Assembly (NCBI GenBank): GCA_016699695.1
Contig: CP065006.1
Span: 2,232,001 to 2,296,000, forward strand
Length of the DNA stretch: 64,000 bases
Source of the DNA: Bacteroidota bacterium
GTDB taxonomy: Bacteria > Bacteroidota > Bacteroidia > Bacteroidales > UBA10428
Direction: 5' to 3'
Below the pieces are notes generated by a model. That model did not search any database. It saw only the letters and a program-made list of their open reading frames with translations, and was not told the DNA's origin. Made by a program: the position numbers and the translations under genes. The stretch's first letter is position 1, and each line of letters opens with the position of its first letter. Below are positions 35,876 to 45,046 of the stretch, in pieces.

Positions 35876-36158
35876 TTTTTTTATAATTGCTGCCAACCCG
35901 ATAATACCCCCAACTTACAAAAAAATTCCTTACCCTAAAAATCCACCCACTGCACGTTTTCAACTCGTGCCCTTATTTCAAAAAAGCTCTGCTCTTTGCA
36001 GCCATCCAGTCCCTTTTTCCCTCCCTCAAAAAAACAAAACAAAGGCTAGGTGAATAACTTGTTAATTTTTTTTCAGCACGCAATATTTTTTTTCCTTTTC
36101 CAATTTCATAATTTTCAACACGATAGTTCCCTCATTTCTAACCCTTAAGTCTATTATT

Positions 36159-36902
36159 ATGGCAAGTACCGTAGAAACCGGCCATGCAAAAAATGTGGCC
36201 AACCTCGATGTCTTAATCTCTTTTGTATCGGATTATGGCACAGCCTACAACCCCTCCAATGCAGCCATTGCGCTGCCGGCTTTACAATCGCTCTCTGCAC
36301 GTTCCAAAACTGCCATGGCTGCGGTCAATTCAGCTTTGTCGGCCTACACCAATGCCATTGCTGCACGCGAAATTGCTTTTGCTCCTTTAAGCAAATTCAT
36401 TACACGTGTAAGCAATGCTCTAAAAGCCTCCGGGGCTAGCGCTCAAACAATCGACAGTGCCAAATCACTGGCACGCAAAATTCAGGGTGGCCGCGCTTCG
36501 GCAAAACTAAGCGACGAAGAAAAACAGCTAAAAGCTGCGGCGGGTAAAACGGTAAAAGAGTCTTCGGCCTCACAAATGAGTTATGACAACCGCCTCGACA
36601 ATTTCGATAAACTCATTAAACTCCTGGCAAGCAATGCGGTGTATGCACCCAACGAAACCGAGTTAACAGTGACCGGCCTCACGGCTTTGTATACCGCTTT
36701 AAACTCAAGCAATGCAGCCGTTGTCGCAGCCTCTGTTACCTTAAACAATGCCCGTATTGCCCGTAACGAAGTGCTGTACCATAATCCGTCGGGTATATAT
36801 GATGCTGCCGGCGATGCAAAGGCTTATGTGAAGTCAGTTTTTGGTGCCTCAAGCCCTCAATTCAAACAAATTGGCGGGCTAAAGTTTACCAATCTCAGGT
36901 AA
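36159..36902 (+). CDS. Ala/Ser-rich helical protein of unknown function
   Basis: 247 aa, without signal peptide, about a quarter alanine, with long amphipathic helices (AIALPALQSLSARSKTAMAA, DSAKSLARKIQGGRASAKL) and a C-terminal FGASSPQFKQIGGLKFTNLR. Its base composition is clearly richer in G+C than the island genes to the left. I cannot name a function. A tandem-repeat array begins shortly after its stop codon and it stands between the island and the envelope genes. Confidence 0.6.
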   Translation: MASTVETGHAKNVANLDVLISFVSDYGTAYNPSNAAIALPALQSLSARSKTAMAAVNSALSAYTNAIAAREIAFAPLSKFITRVSNALKASGASAQTIDSAKSLARKIQGGRASAKLSDEEKQLKAAAGKTVKESSASQMSYDNRLDNFDKLIKLLASNAVYAPNETELTVTGLTALYTALNSSNAAVVAASVTLNNARIARNEVLYHNPSGIYDAAGDAKAYVKSVFGASSPQFKQIGGLKFTNLR

Positions 36903-37038
36903 TTACGCTTAAATCTTAGCACTTTTAAATTTTGCCTAAGCACTTTGCCTTTTAGCAAGAGGCATTTTTCATATACTTCGAGGGCTTTTGCATTATTTAA
37001 AAGTGCTTCTTCATTTTCCTAAAGGCATTTTACATTCT

Positions 37039-37280
37039 ACCTCCGCGCTTTTACATATAGTCAAAGGGTTTTTACATTTTGCCTCCGCACTTTTACAAAT
37101 AGCCAGAGGGTTTTTACATTCTGCCTCCGCGCTTTTACAAATAGCCAGAGGGTTTTTACATTCTGCCTCCGCGTTTTAACAAAAAGACAAAGGGTTTTTA
37201 CATTTTGCCTTCGCACTTTTACAAATAGCCAAAGGGTTTTTAAATTCTGCCTCCGCGTTTTAACAAATAGCCATAGGCTT
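37039..37280. repeat. 42-bp tandem repeat, about six copies
   Basis: Unit beginning GCCTCCGCGC recurs at 37039, 37081, 37123, 37165, 37207 and 37249. Each unit is made of two diverged 21-base halves (GCCTCCGCGCTTTTACAAAT versus GCCAGAGGGTTTTTACATTC), and weaker 21-base half-copies extend back to about 36930. The spacing is divisible by three, and one plus-strand frame stays open for 63 codons, but no start signal or known protein supports coding. Confidence 0.85.
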
Positions 37281-37709
37281 ATAGAGTAAAACCAAAGGCA
37301 TACAGTTAACCATTAACCCCGGGAGGCTTGTCACAACCTAAAAACCCGATAATTCAGACCATCACCAGAGTTTTTCTTAATCGAAAACATTTTATGACAT
37401 AATAATTATGAATAATGAATGCTCTTTATCGTGCCTGGAAATTAAATATTGGTTTGTATTAATCATAATATCAAGCATTTGTTTTTTTTAACCAACATTC
37501 ACATTATGCTTCGCGTGTGGCTCATCTCCTTTAGGGGTTCCGACGGTTATCGGAAGATGGGTGAGCGTGGGCAAAATATAAAATAAGCTTGTAACCGGTA
37601 TAATATGGGCTAATCATTTATGAATCAACCCAGGCCTGGATTCGCAAAAATGATTGTTTTAATAATCTGTCGAATTGAATCCATCAATTACACCAATGTG
37701 CCATTCGTT
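37281..37709. other. Intergenic region without a recognised gene
   Basis: About 430 bases between the tandem repeat and the end of the lipoprotein gene. It holds a short hairpin (TTCCGA 37538-37543 with TCGGAA 37550-37555) but no recognisable RNA gene, promoter or reliable open frame. Confidence 0.4.
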
Positions 37710-38609
37710 TTAAAGCGCATTCAGCAGGGCTGTCAGTTCTGCCTCACTGATAGGCTCAAGGCTTACTTCGATATTGTTTTCCGGGGCGGTTTCAATTTCC
37801 TCATGGAAACAATAAAGTTGCTCGCCCTGGCGGCCAATTACAATAATCCTGGCTGTTTCATCCACAGGCACGGGTATGGAATTGGTGCCCGAAACCTGAG
37901 TAATTCCATTTACACCAGGCAGGTAGATGAATATCTGAAGGTTCGAAAGGCTGATACTGTCCGAATAAAAACCGATGGTGGTGGTTTCCAGGGCTCCAAT
38001 GGCATCTTTCGAACAGGCCAGCCATCCTAAAGCTTTGGCATCTGCCTGGTAACCCTCTGCCACAGAGTCGAAGGGTGTTTGGTGCAGATTCGCCCAGTTC
38101 ACCTTGCTCTCAGCTGCATTGCCATAATAACAAAGCAGGTCGTTGATGTCTTCGTCTGAGGGTACTTCTATCCGCCATGTTTTTTCGGGTCTCAAAACCA
38201 GTTCTACATTGTCCTTATAAGCACGTACACGTATTTCACCCAAGGTGCTTAGCAATACTGAGCCAGATACTGAGGGCATTTGATAATAAATATAGTCTGC
38301 AGGTGTATACAGCTCTATTACTTTAATGGTGTACGGAAAATCTACGCTGTCGCCATTTGGGTACATGAGCAAGCTATTCGATAGCCATATTTTTGTTCCT
38401 TGTTGGCATACTAACGGACCATCACCCTCTTCAGTAATTTCATACTCCTGTTCCTGGGCCTTTTTCGATTCGAGGTATTCAGTAGCATCTTCGTATTCTA
38501 CAAGATTATTTTCAGGCTCAATGCGCTCCGAAGAGCAGGAAGAAAATGCGATAAGGACAAGGGCTAAAAAGCAGGCCGCAAATTTTACAGCCGATAGATA
38601 AGTTTTCAT
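37710..38609 (-). CDS. Lipoprotein of unknown function
   Basis: 299 aa from ATG 38609; upstream in-frame codons would put non-signal sequence before the lipid-attachment signal. Lipobox FSSC with Cys25. The mature part is beta-rich, beginning with an acidic linker. LVCQQGTKIWLSNSLLMYPN and PEKTWRIEVPSDEDINDL are typical of its body but belong to no family I know. It follows the outer-membrane barrel gene by 16 bases, so the two proteins may interact in the outer membrane. Confidence 0.65.
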   Translation of the reverse strand: MKTYLSAVKFAACFLALVLIAFSSCSSERIEPENNLVEYEDATEYLESKKAQEQEYEITEEGDGPLVCQQGTKIWLSNSLLMYPNGDSVDFPYTIKVIELYTPADYIYYQMPSVSGSVLLSTLGEIRVRAYKDNVELVLRPEKTWRIEVPSDEDINDLLCYYGNAAESKVNWANLHQTPFDSVAEGYQADAKALGWLACSKDAIGALETTTIGFYSDSISLSNLQIFIYLPGVNGITQVSGTNSIPVPVDETARIIVIGRQGEQLYCFHEEIETAPENNIEVSLEPISEAELTALLNAL

Positions 38610-38625
38610 GCGAATATTTTTTTTG

Positions 38626-39171
38626 TTAAAATTTCGGAGCATCAGGAATATCGGAACAAGGTACCATGCCACGCTGGTTGCAGTTGAAGACATAAAGCAA
38701 GCCAAGATGCAGACTGGCTTCTTTCCATTTAAGGTTATAGCGGTATTCGAAAAATGGCCGCCAGCATTTCGTGCCACTTATTCCGGCACCCAGGTCGAAT
38801 TGAAGGTTGGAGAATTTGGCGTTTGAAGCAGCCGATTCATCATGGTTAATCCACCCATTGTACGACAGGTTAGTGAGTGCATACACCCTAAACATTTTTG
38901 TGGCATAAACACCCAGGTGCAAGCTCGAACCTGCATAAAATTCGTGAATGGTATTGAAACCCGGAAAATAAGCTACCTGCGGAACAAGGTAAATTCCTTC
39001 CAAAAGGTCAACTTGTTTTATTTCAAACTCGGCACGGGCTCCAACTCCGAATCCCCTGGTTTGAAGGTTATAGATAAGGGAACCTCCTGCCGGGATTTTT
39101 TGGGCTTTGATGTCTGTAAGAAACAGCAATGATATTAATGGAAGCAGAAGATACGCTTTTCTGAGATGCAT
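38626..39171 (-). CDS. Small outer-membrane beta-barrel protein
   Basis: 181 aa with a signal peptide cleaved after DIKA, then alternating hydrophobic strands with aromatic girdles (GVGARAEFEIKQV, LHLGVYATKMFRVYAL, FEYRYNLKWKEASLHLGLLYVF), the pattern of an 8-strand OmpA/OmpW-like barrel. Ends in PDAPKF rather than the classical terminal Phe-strand. First gene of a two-gene unit with the lipoprotein. Role unknown. Confidence 0.6.
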   Translation of the reverse strand: MHLRKAYLLLPLISLLFLTDIKAQKIPAGGSLIYNLQTRGFGVGARAEFEIKQVDLLEGIYLVPQVAYFPGFNTIHEFYAGSSLHLGVYATKMFRVYALTNLSYNGWINHDESAASNAKFSNLQFDLGAGISGTKCWRPFFEYRYNLKWKEASLHLGLLYVFNCNQRGMVPCSDIPDAPKF

Positions 39172-39270
39172 AGTGCTGGTTTTAATGGTGACACAAATAA
39201 TTGATATTTTACCCTTAGTTCGACGGGAAAAATTCTTACTTATTGCATGAAGTTATAAAAAAATAGTAGC

Positions 39271-39729
39271 CTAAAACCAGATGGGCAGGTTTTGTTTTAC
39301 ATAGAAATAGAAAACAGAATAAACCACCGACCATGCAACTTGTCCTGCAATTAACCAGCCCAGGTTTCGGAGCTTGTGCCCGTAAAATCGCATGATTAAA
39401 AAGGTGCTCACAGGTATCGAAAGAACCAAAGGGTTTAAAACTACAATTCCTGCAAGACCATATTTATTTTTATATTTTACCAGTTTTCGATTATATGTCG
39501 TCATAATGGGTTTCTTTCTTCTTCCGGGAAATAAAATAGGTTCTATTTTTTTTCTCCAGAAAACTAGAATTTGTTTCGATAAAAAGGCAAAGAAAAGCAC
39601 CCCAAGAGCTCCACCCAAATTGATGTAAAAAAGGGTTTCGGCCATGCTCATATGCATGCAATAAATGGCCAGCGGAAAGGTGAGGGCAAATTTCCAGCTG
39701 GCAAAGAATACGACTGTCAGGGTTTTCAT
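39271..39729 (-). CDS. Small polytopic inner-membrane protein
   Basis: 152 aa from ATG 39729, with about four hydrophobic helices (TVVFFASWKFALTFPLAIY, YINLGGALGVLFFAFLS, GLAGIVVLNPLVLSIPVSTF, WLIAGQVAWSVVYSVFYFY) and a basic loop between helices 2 and 3. The third-helix segment recalls the small multidrug export / DedA-related type, but the assignment is weak. Monocistronic, divergent from the aldehyde dehydrogenase. Confidence 0.55.
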   Translation of the reverse strand: MKTLTVVFFASWKFALTFPLAIYCMHMSMAETLFYINLGGALGVLFFAFLSKQILVFWRKKIEPILFPGRRKKPIMTTYNRKLVKYKNKYGLAGIVVLNPLVLSIPVSTFLIMRFYGHKLRNLGWLIAGQVAWSVVYSVFYFYVKQNLPIWF

Positions 39730-39841
39730 TTGACCAAACTTACAGAAAAACAAGCGATAAATAAACCTTGTTTTTGAGCATCTCTGATTTCTGTTCTTTT
39801 CATTATGGGCATACTTCATTAAGTTTGAAAAAATCACCGCT

Positions 39842-41203
39842 ATGAAACTTCAAAGCCTCAATCCCTTCAATCAGCAGCTTATTGCCGAATACGATGAAAT
39901 TTCTGATCGCCAGCTTCAGCAAAGCCTGGATCAATCACTCGAAGCTTTTAAAAGTTGGAGTAAGGTATCTATCCCACTACGTGCTGAAAAATTAATAGCC
40001 ACAGCCAATCGTTTACGCGCCGATAAACAAAAACTGTCAGTGTTGATAAGCACTGAAATGGGAAAGCCGGTTCGGGAAGCAGAAGCTGAGATTGAAAAGT
40101 GTGCCTGGATTTGTGAGTATTACGCCGAAAATGCATCTACTTTTTTACAAGCCGAAGAAATAAAAACAGACGCTTACCTGAGTAGGGTAGAATTCGAACC
40201 TCTTGGCATCGTATTGGGCATCATGCCATGGAACTACCCTTTCTGGCAGGTATTTCGGTTTTTAGCACCCACACTTATGGCTGGCAATGTGTGCTTGTTA
40301 AAACATGCTTCGAATGTGCAGGGATGTGCACTTGCCATCGAAAAGCTTTTTTCTGATGCGGGTTTGTCCCAAGGGGTTTTTTCTTCGCTGGTAATGGGTT
40401 CGTCGAAAGTGCAAGCTTTAATAGAGGATTTTCGTATAAAGGCCGTAACACTTACTGGCAGCGAACAGGCAGGGGCAGCTGTTGCTGCTGTGGCGGGCAA
40501 TTGTATAAAAAAAACTGTGCTCGAACTGGGTGGAAGCAATGCCTTGATTGTGCTTGAAGATGCCGATTTAAAAAAGGCAGTGGATATCGCAGTGGCTGCC
40601 CGCATGATGAATGCCGGGCAAAGTTGCATTGCGGCTAAAAGGTTTTTTGTGCGTCGTGAGGTTTTTCCCGAATTTACCCAACTTCTGGTTGAGAAAGTTA
40701 GTAGCCTAAAAACTGGAGATCCCCTTAATCCTTCCACAGAAATTGGACCCCTGGCTGGAAATTGGCAGGCCGATGAGGTTGAAAAACAGGTGAATGCTTC
40801 TCTTGCTCAGGGGGCAAAGCTACTTTGTGGTGGGTTTAAAAATGATGCTTTTTATGCACCCACTGTGCTTGCTGATGTAAAACCCGGAATGCCGGTGTTC
40901 GACGAAGAAGTTTTTGGTCCGGTAATACCATTAATGGCTGTCGAGAACGATTTACAAGCGGTTGAGCTATCGAACCATTCAGCCTTCGGATTAGGAGTTT
41001 CCATTATTACCAACGATGTCGGGCGGGCACTTTCATTGGCGCCTTTGTTCGAGGATGGAGCTGTGTTTGTGAATTCTCTGGTGAAGTCCGACCCACGCCT
41101 GCCTTTTGGCGGAACTAAAAAATCGGGCTATGGCCGCGAGCTTTCGCGTTTTGGTCTCCTCGAATTTGTCAACATAAAGACTATTTATGTAAAAGAGCTT
41201 TAA
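39842..41203 (+). CDS. NAD(P)-dependent succinate-semialdehyde-type aldehyde dehydrogenase
   Basis: 453-aa ALDH superfamily enzyme that oxidises an aldehyde to its acid. Cofactor segment GIMPWNYPFWQVFRFLAP, general base E228 in LELGGSN, catalytic C262 in GQSCIAAKR, and the C-terminal PFGGTKKSGYGREL block. The short N-terminus and the PWNYP/GQSC variants match the YneI (Sad) succinate-semialdehyde dehydrogenase branch. Substrate specificity beyond this is inferred. Confidence 0.88.
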   Translation: MKLQSLNPFNQQLIAEYDEISDRQLQQSLDQSLEAFKSWSKVSIPLRAEKLIATANRLRADKQKLSVLISTEMGKPVREAEAEIEKCAWICEYYAENASTFLQAEEIKTDAYLSRVEFEPLGIVLGIMPWNYPFWQVFRFLAPTLMAGNVCLLKHASNVQGCALAIEKLFSDAGLSQGVFSSLVMGSSKVQALIEDFRIKAVTLTGSEQAGAAVAAVAGNCIKKTVLELGGSNALIVLEDADLKKAVDIAVAARMMNAGQSCIAAKRFFVRREVFPEFTQLLVEKVSSLKTGDPLNPSTEIGPLAGNWQADEVEKQVNASLAQGAKLLCGGFKNDAFYAPTVLADVKPGMPVFDEEVFGPVIPLMAVENDLQAVELSNHSAFGLGVSIITNDVGRALSLAPLFEDGAVFVNSLVKSDPRLPFGGTKKSGYGRELSRFGLLEFVNIKTIYVKEL

Positions 41204-41257
41204 TCTTTTTCAGAACAAAAGGAAAGCTTCTAATTACTCGGAAATCTCAGAAACAAA

Positions 41258-41962
41258 TCAGGGGTTCACCTCATAAATTGATTTTGCAAGAAACTCGGAG
41301 TATTTGCGGTGTATTTCGTGCAGGGTTTTTATCTGAATATCTTTTCCATAAATGCGGATAAGGTCCATCACCTCACGGGTATACACCACAGCAAGCGCTG
41401 CATCAAAACCTGCCGACTGGAGGTTATTCTTTACCTGTCCGGTAACTTTTTTAAAATGGCTCCAACTTACTTGCTTGTCGATTCGCAGGTAATACATATC
41501 ACGCTCGGCATCTTTAAAAATGATGTCATCGATTTTTTCAATCGGGAATATTTTCTTTATCTGTATGATACCCGGGGCATCAATTTTTTTCTTTTTCATG
41601 AAACTGATGCCTGCATCGCGGTAATAATTTTGTATCACTGCCAAAAGGGTATAGTCTTCTATTCCCCTGATGCGGATGCAGTGATACGTATCGTTATAAA
41701 TGCAAATACGGCCCGGGCTTCCCTCGAATTCAATGTTGGTATTGTTTTTAATGATATGCGTAAGTCGCAGAATCTTTTCAGTCGATTCTTTCTGTGTGAT
41801 AATCAGAAAAAAGGAGTCTGGAATTCGGTCAGTAGGTTGTGCTCCGTAATAGCCCGGAAAGGGTTCAAGGTTTTCAAGTACAAGTGTGTTAGGTATGATG
41901 CCCGCCTCAACGGTTTTTAATTGTTCCTCTTTTACCAGGCTGCCAAAGGTTTCCATTATCAT
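41258..41962 (-). CDS. Conserved protein of unknown function
   Basis: 234-aa soluble protein without signal peptide, mixed alpha/beta (IPDSFFLIITQKESTEKILR, GRICIYNDTYHCIRIRGI). A second in-frame ATG two codons on is equally likely as start. No catalytic motif or family recognised. Converges with the aldehyde dehydrogenase. Confidence 0.55.
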   Translation of the reverse strand: MIMETFGSLVKEEQLKTVEAGIIPNTLVLENLEPFPGYYGAQPTDRIPDSFFLIITQKESTEKILRLTHIIKNNTNIEFEGSPGRICIYNDTYHCIRIRGIEDYTLLAVIQNYYRDAGISFMKKKKIDAPGIIQIKKIFPIEKIDDIIFKDAERDMYYLRIDKQVSWSHFKKVTGQVKNNLQSAGFDAALAVVYTREVMDLIRIYGKDIQIKTLHEIHRKYSEFLAKSIYEVNP

Positions 41963-42071
41963 AGCCTTAAATAGTTTGGTTTACAAATAAATTTACGAAA
42001 AATATACGAATTGAACTCAACCTCTATGATCTCACGATGTTTATTCTTTTCAGGGCTTTGTATAGGGTAAA

Positions 42072-42112
42072 AAAAATTTAATTCCCCCACAGGATTAAAC
42101 TGAAGGGGAATT
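42072..42112 (-). terminator. Intrinsic terminator after the superoxide dismutase gene
   Basis: On the minus strand AATTCCCC ... GGGGAATT forms an 8-bp stem, followed by a run of T bases. Confidence 0.75.
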
Positions 42113-42142
42113 TAAGCTGAATGTTGACGGATTAGAATTTTT

Positions 42143-42739
42143 CTATTTCAACCTGGCTGCCACTTCATTCCAGTTAATCACATTCCAGAAGGCAGAAATA
42201 TAGTCTGGCCTCCGGTTTTGGTAGTGCAGGTAATAAGCATGTTCCCACACATCGAGGCCTAAAATCGGATTGCCTTTTACTTCTGCAATATCCATTAGAG
42301 GATTATCCTGGTTGGGAGTAGAAGAAACTACAAGGCCATCTTTGGTTTGCACCAGCCAGGCCCAACCCGACCCAAAACGGGTAGCAGCAGCTGCAGAAAA
42401 TTGTTCTTTAAATTTTTCGAACGACCCGAAATATTTGTTAATGGCATCAAGTATTTTTCCAGTAGGAGCTCCTCCGCCATTGGGTCCCATAATTTTCCAG
42501 AACAAGTTGTGGTTATAAAATCCACCCCCGTTATTGCGCACGGCCATGGGTTGTTTCGAAATGTTTTCTAAAATCGCTTCTATGTTTTTTGAAGCCCATT
42601 CGGTACCGTTGAGGGCGTTGTTCAGATTAGTGGTGTAGGCTGCATGATGCTTGGTATGGTGTATCTCCATGGTACGGGCATCAATGTGCGGTTCGAGTGC
42701 ATTGTACGCATAATCGAGTTTTGGTAATTCAAAGGCCAT
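42143..42739 (-). CDS. sodA: Superoxide dismutase, Fe/Mn family
   Basis: 198-aa enzyme that disproportionates superoxide to hydrogen peroxide and oxygen. Metal ligands are in place: His27, His77 (GGGFYNHNLFW), and the Asp and His of LDVWEHAYY. The GGG before FYNHNLFW and the MGPNGGGAPTG stretch favour the Mn or cambialistic type seen in Bacteroidota over the pure Fe type, which usually has AAQ there. Cytoplasmic, monocistronic, with its own terminator. Confidence 0.93.
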   Translation of the reverse strand: MAFELPKLDYAYNALEPHIDARTMEIHHTKHHAAYTTNLNNALNGTEWASKNIEAILENISKQPMAVRNNGGGFYNHNLFWKIMGPNGGGAPTGKILDAINKYFGSFEKFKEQFSAAAATRFGSGWAWLVQTKDGLVVSSTPNQDNPLMDIAEVKGNPILGLDVWEHAYYLHYQNRRPDYISAFWNVINWNEVAARLK

Positions 42740-42828
42740 AAGGTGTTGTTTTAAGATTTAATTTAGACTGAATATAAATAACGAATATTAAACAACAGTT
42801 TTCTCCAAAGGTTCAATGAAAGGGAATA

Positions 42829-42856
42829 AAAAAGCCTCCCCGATATCGGGGAGGCT
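42829..42856 (-). terminator. Strong intrinsic terminator
   Basis: AGCCTCCCCGAT-ATCGGGGAGGCT is a perfect 12-bp-arm inverted repeat, followed on the minus strand by seven T bases. It ends the Ig-like-protein gene transcript. Confidence 0.9.
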
Positions 42857-42880
42857 ATTAAAATGATTTGCTTCAGGGCT

Positions 42881-44596
42881 TCATTTTATTTCAAACTTTA
42901 TTTCCTGTTGAGTGGAGTTGCCCAGTTTGTCAGTAGCCACAATGGTGATGGTTTTTACACCGGGTGTTAGCCCGGTAATAGGCGCCACATAAGCTTTTTG
43001 AATGCCATCGGCAAAAGAATACTTTATGTTTTCAAGACCAGTAACCTTGTCGGTACCAGAGAGGAATAATATTACATGTGTGGGGTAAACATTGCCGTTT
43101 GCAGTGCTGCCAATAATCGAGGTGCTGAACTGATAACTAATCGAAGGTCCTTCGTTATCAACTTTTACCATGAATGAACCTGAGCTGGTATTTTCTACCT
43201 CATCGTAGCCAACAAAACTGATTGTATGTACACCCTCGTTCTGAAGCGTGAAGGGTTTTTCGTAAATTTCTGAAGTGGCGCCATTGATACTATATTCGAT
43301 CCGGTTTACCCCAGCTTCAAGATCGCGTGCACTCAGGCTCAATTTGGTTTTTGAGCTTACAAATACGGTATCGCGCGTTTTAAAAGTGGGATTAGAAATA
43401 AACTGGCCAAGTGTCGGACCCGAAAGATCGATATAAGGTATTGAAGCTTTTTCGTTGGCCAACTGGGCAACTGATTTGTTGTTGACGTTATCCACTGCAT
43501 ATGTTTTAATGTTGAGCGTACCCGAGGCTTGTGTAAGAAAAACAGGCTTGGTGTACAAGAGATATTCGCCATTGTTGATGGAGTAGTAAATTTCTTTTAC
43601 TCCGGCTTTGTTGTCAAACGCTGTAAGCTTTAATTGTGTTTTGCCCGACGAAAACTCTTTGCCATTGGCAAAAAAGCTTTTTCCAACTATTTCTTCGATA
43701 ATGGTTGGCGGGGTTTTATCGACATAAAAATTGTAAGTCTGAAGATTTTCCTTATTACCTACTTTGTCAAGAGAATAGTAAGTAAGTGTATGTTCGCCCT
43801 GCGGGAGAGAAGCAGCATAAATGGGTTGCAGGTAACTTTGCTCGGCACCTTCATTGATTTTGTAAACAATCTTTTTAAGCCCTATTCCTTTGTCTTCTGC
43901 TTTAAGAATAATTTGAGATCGTGCCGATAGAATGTTGTTGTGCTCATCGGCACTGATGGTGCGTGAAGAGGTAGGAGCAGAATTGTCGTATACCAGGCTT
44001 ATTTCGTGCACAGGCTCATCATTTCCAACCATATCTACCGAGAAATATTTCAAAATATATTCTTTCTCCGAACTGAAGGAAATAGGTTGAGTATAAGGTA
44101 AAAATTCTTTTCCATCCAGTGAATAGTAGATATTTTCAATGCCAGATTGATCATCGATCGCCTTAAAAGTAACTTTCGCATTTCCCATCAGGTACGTTTT
44201 CCCTTCGCTCACAAAGGTGCCAGATTCGCCATAAGAAATGGATGTTTTTGGCGAGCTGCCATCGGCATAAACCTCAAAAACAACATCTTGTATCGGGTAA
44301 ATAGTTTTTCTGGTTACAGGATCTACTGCCGAGGGCGAGCGGAATGAATTGAACCCGTCTGTATCGAGGTACATAGGGTTGGCATAAGGTGCTGTTTCCT
44401 TGCTTTCTAATTTGTATTTTTTCGAACTTTCGTCGGCAGAAGTCGAAAGCCATAAATACAAACCAAGATCTTTTTGTATAAAAAGTTTACCTTCAGGAGA
44501 TACATAAGTTTTTTTTTCGAAGGATGGCTTCTGCTGGGCCTGCATCAGGCAGGGCATGGCAATGGCTATTATTAAATAGAATCGGTACCTCAACAT
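42881..44596 (-). CDS. Exported protein with OmpL47-type repeat domains
   Basis: 571 aa from ATG 44596, with signal peptide cut after MQA. The body contains five repeats of the form xIYYSLDGxEFLPYTQPI ... LKYFSVDMVGN (near residues 165, 255, 350, 445 and 535), the OmpL47-type beta-sandwich often associated with surface proteins, each with a conserved Tyr-Ser-[LI]-[DN] core. It has no C-terminal sorting domain, so a surface or periplasmic location is inferred only from the signal. The role is probably structural or adhesive. The SiaC gene lies upstream with a gap of about 60 bases. Confidence 0.8.
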   Translation of the reverse strand: MLRYRFYLIIAIAMPCLMQAQQKPSFEKKTYVSPEGKLFIQKDLGLYLWLSTSADESSKKYKLESKETAPYANPMYLDTDGFNSFRSPSAVDPVTRKTIYPIQDVVFEVYADGSSPKTSISYGESGTFVSEGKTYLMGNAKVTFKAIDDQSGIENIYYSLDGKEFLPYTQPISFSSEKEYILKYFSVDMVGNDEPVHEISLVYDNSAPTSSRTISADEHNNILSARSQIILKAEDKGIGLKKIVYKINEGAEQSYLQPIYAASLPQGEHTLTYYSLDKVGNKENLQTYNFYVDKTPPTIIEEIVGKSFFANGKEFSSGKTQLKLTAFDNKAGVKEIYYSINNGEYLLYTKPVFLTQASGTLNIKTYAVDNVNNKSVAQLANEKASIPYIDLSGPTLGQFISNPTFKTRDTVFVSSKTKLSLSARDLEAGVNRIEYSINGATSEIYEKPFTLQNEGVHTISFVGYDEVENTSSGSFMVKVDNEGPSISYQFSTSIIGSTANGNVYPTHVILFLSGTDKVTGLENIKYSFADGIQKAYVAPITGLTPGVKTITIVATDKLGNSTQQEIKFEIK

Positions 44597-44655
44597 AGGC
44601 TTGGCTGTATTAATTGTTTTGTTAAATATAACCATTTAAGAATAAATACGGAAGC

Positions 44656-45036
44656 TTAAAGGGAATAGCTTTTAAATACAAAACTCAAACCTGTAAGATC
44701 CTGAAAATCGATGCCTGATTCGTGCATGTCTTCATCCTCATCGAGGTAATGCCAAAAGACCGTAACATTTTTTCCTTTCTCAGGTAATTTCGAAAAAATC
44801 TGGAGTATTTCGTTTACTGCTTTGTGCGAGGCCGAATTAAAATAATCGATTTTAAGCTTCAGGTTGGTTTCGTCATTGGCTTGTTGAATATATTCTTCGA
44901 GCCATTCGTAAACAGGACCATAAAAGCTAAGGGTATCTTCAGGCAGGGAGCGGCCTGTAAGTTCAAACACTCCTTTCTCCGGATCGAAATTAATCTGTGG
45001 AGTATCTTCTTTCCCTTCAATAAATAGAGCTTTCAT
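44656..45036 (-). CDS. siaC: SiaC-like regulatory phosphoprotein (DUF1987)
   Basis: 126-aa protein of the DUF1987 family. In Pseudomonas the SiaA phosphatase and SiaB kinase control phosphorylation of SiaC, which activates the diguanylate cyclase SiaD. The phosphosite region is visible as DYFNSASHKAVNEIL, with Ser68 at the place of the Pseudomonas Thr68. The gene is 10 bases downstream of a SpoIIE-type phosphatase gene, the expected SiaA counterpart. No SiaB kinase or diguanylate cyclase is next to it. Confidence 0.85.
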   Translation of the reverse strand: MKALFIEGKEDTPQINFDPEKGVFELTGRSLPEDTLSFYGPVYEWLEEYIQQANDETNLKLKIDYFNSASHKAVNEILQIFSKLPEKGKNVTVFWHYLDEDEDMHESGIDFQDLTGLSFVFKSYSL

Positions 45037-45046
45037 AGGGTAAATA

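Noticed and set aside
22880..35897. Prophage
   Set aside because: The BRO-N protein is phage-like, but no capsid, tail, terminase, lysis or integrase genes are present.
36988..37179. 63-codon frame over the tandem repeat
   Set aside because: Exists because the repeat unit is a multiple of three; no ribosome site or known peptide, and it ends within the repeat.
36930..37280. CRISPR array
   Set aside because: The repeats are contiguous 42-base units without unique spacers, and no cas gene is present.
37520..37570. Structured RNA candidate
   Set aside because: Only a 6-bp inner stem and a weak outer pairing; no riboswitch or tRNA-like core could be recognised.
37620..38030. Plus-strand open frame of 136 codons
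   Set aside because: Overlaps the end of the lipoprotein gene in antisense; the lipoprotein has a clear lipobox.
41309..41920. Plus-strand open frame of 203 codons
   Set aside because: Antisense to the conserved 234-aa gene; composition looks like a mirror of that gene.
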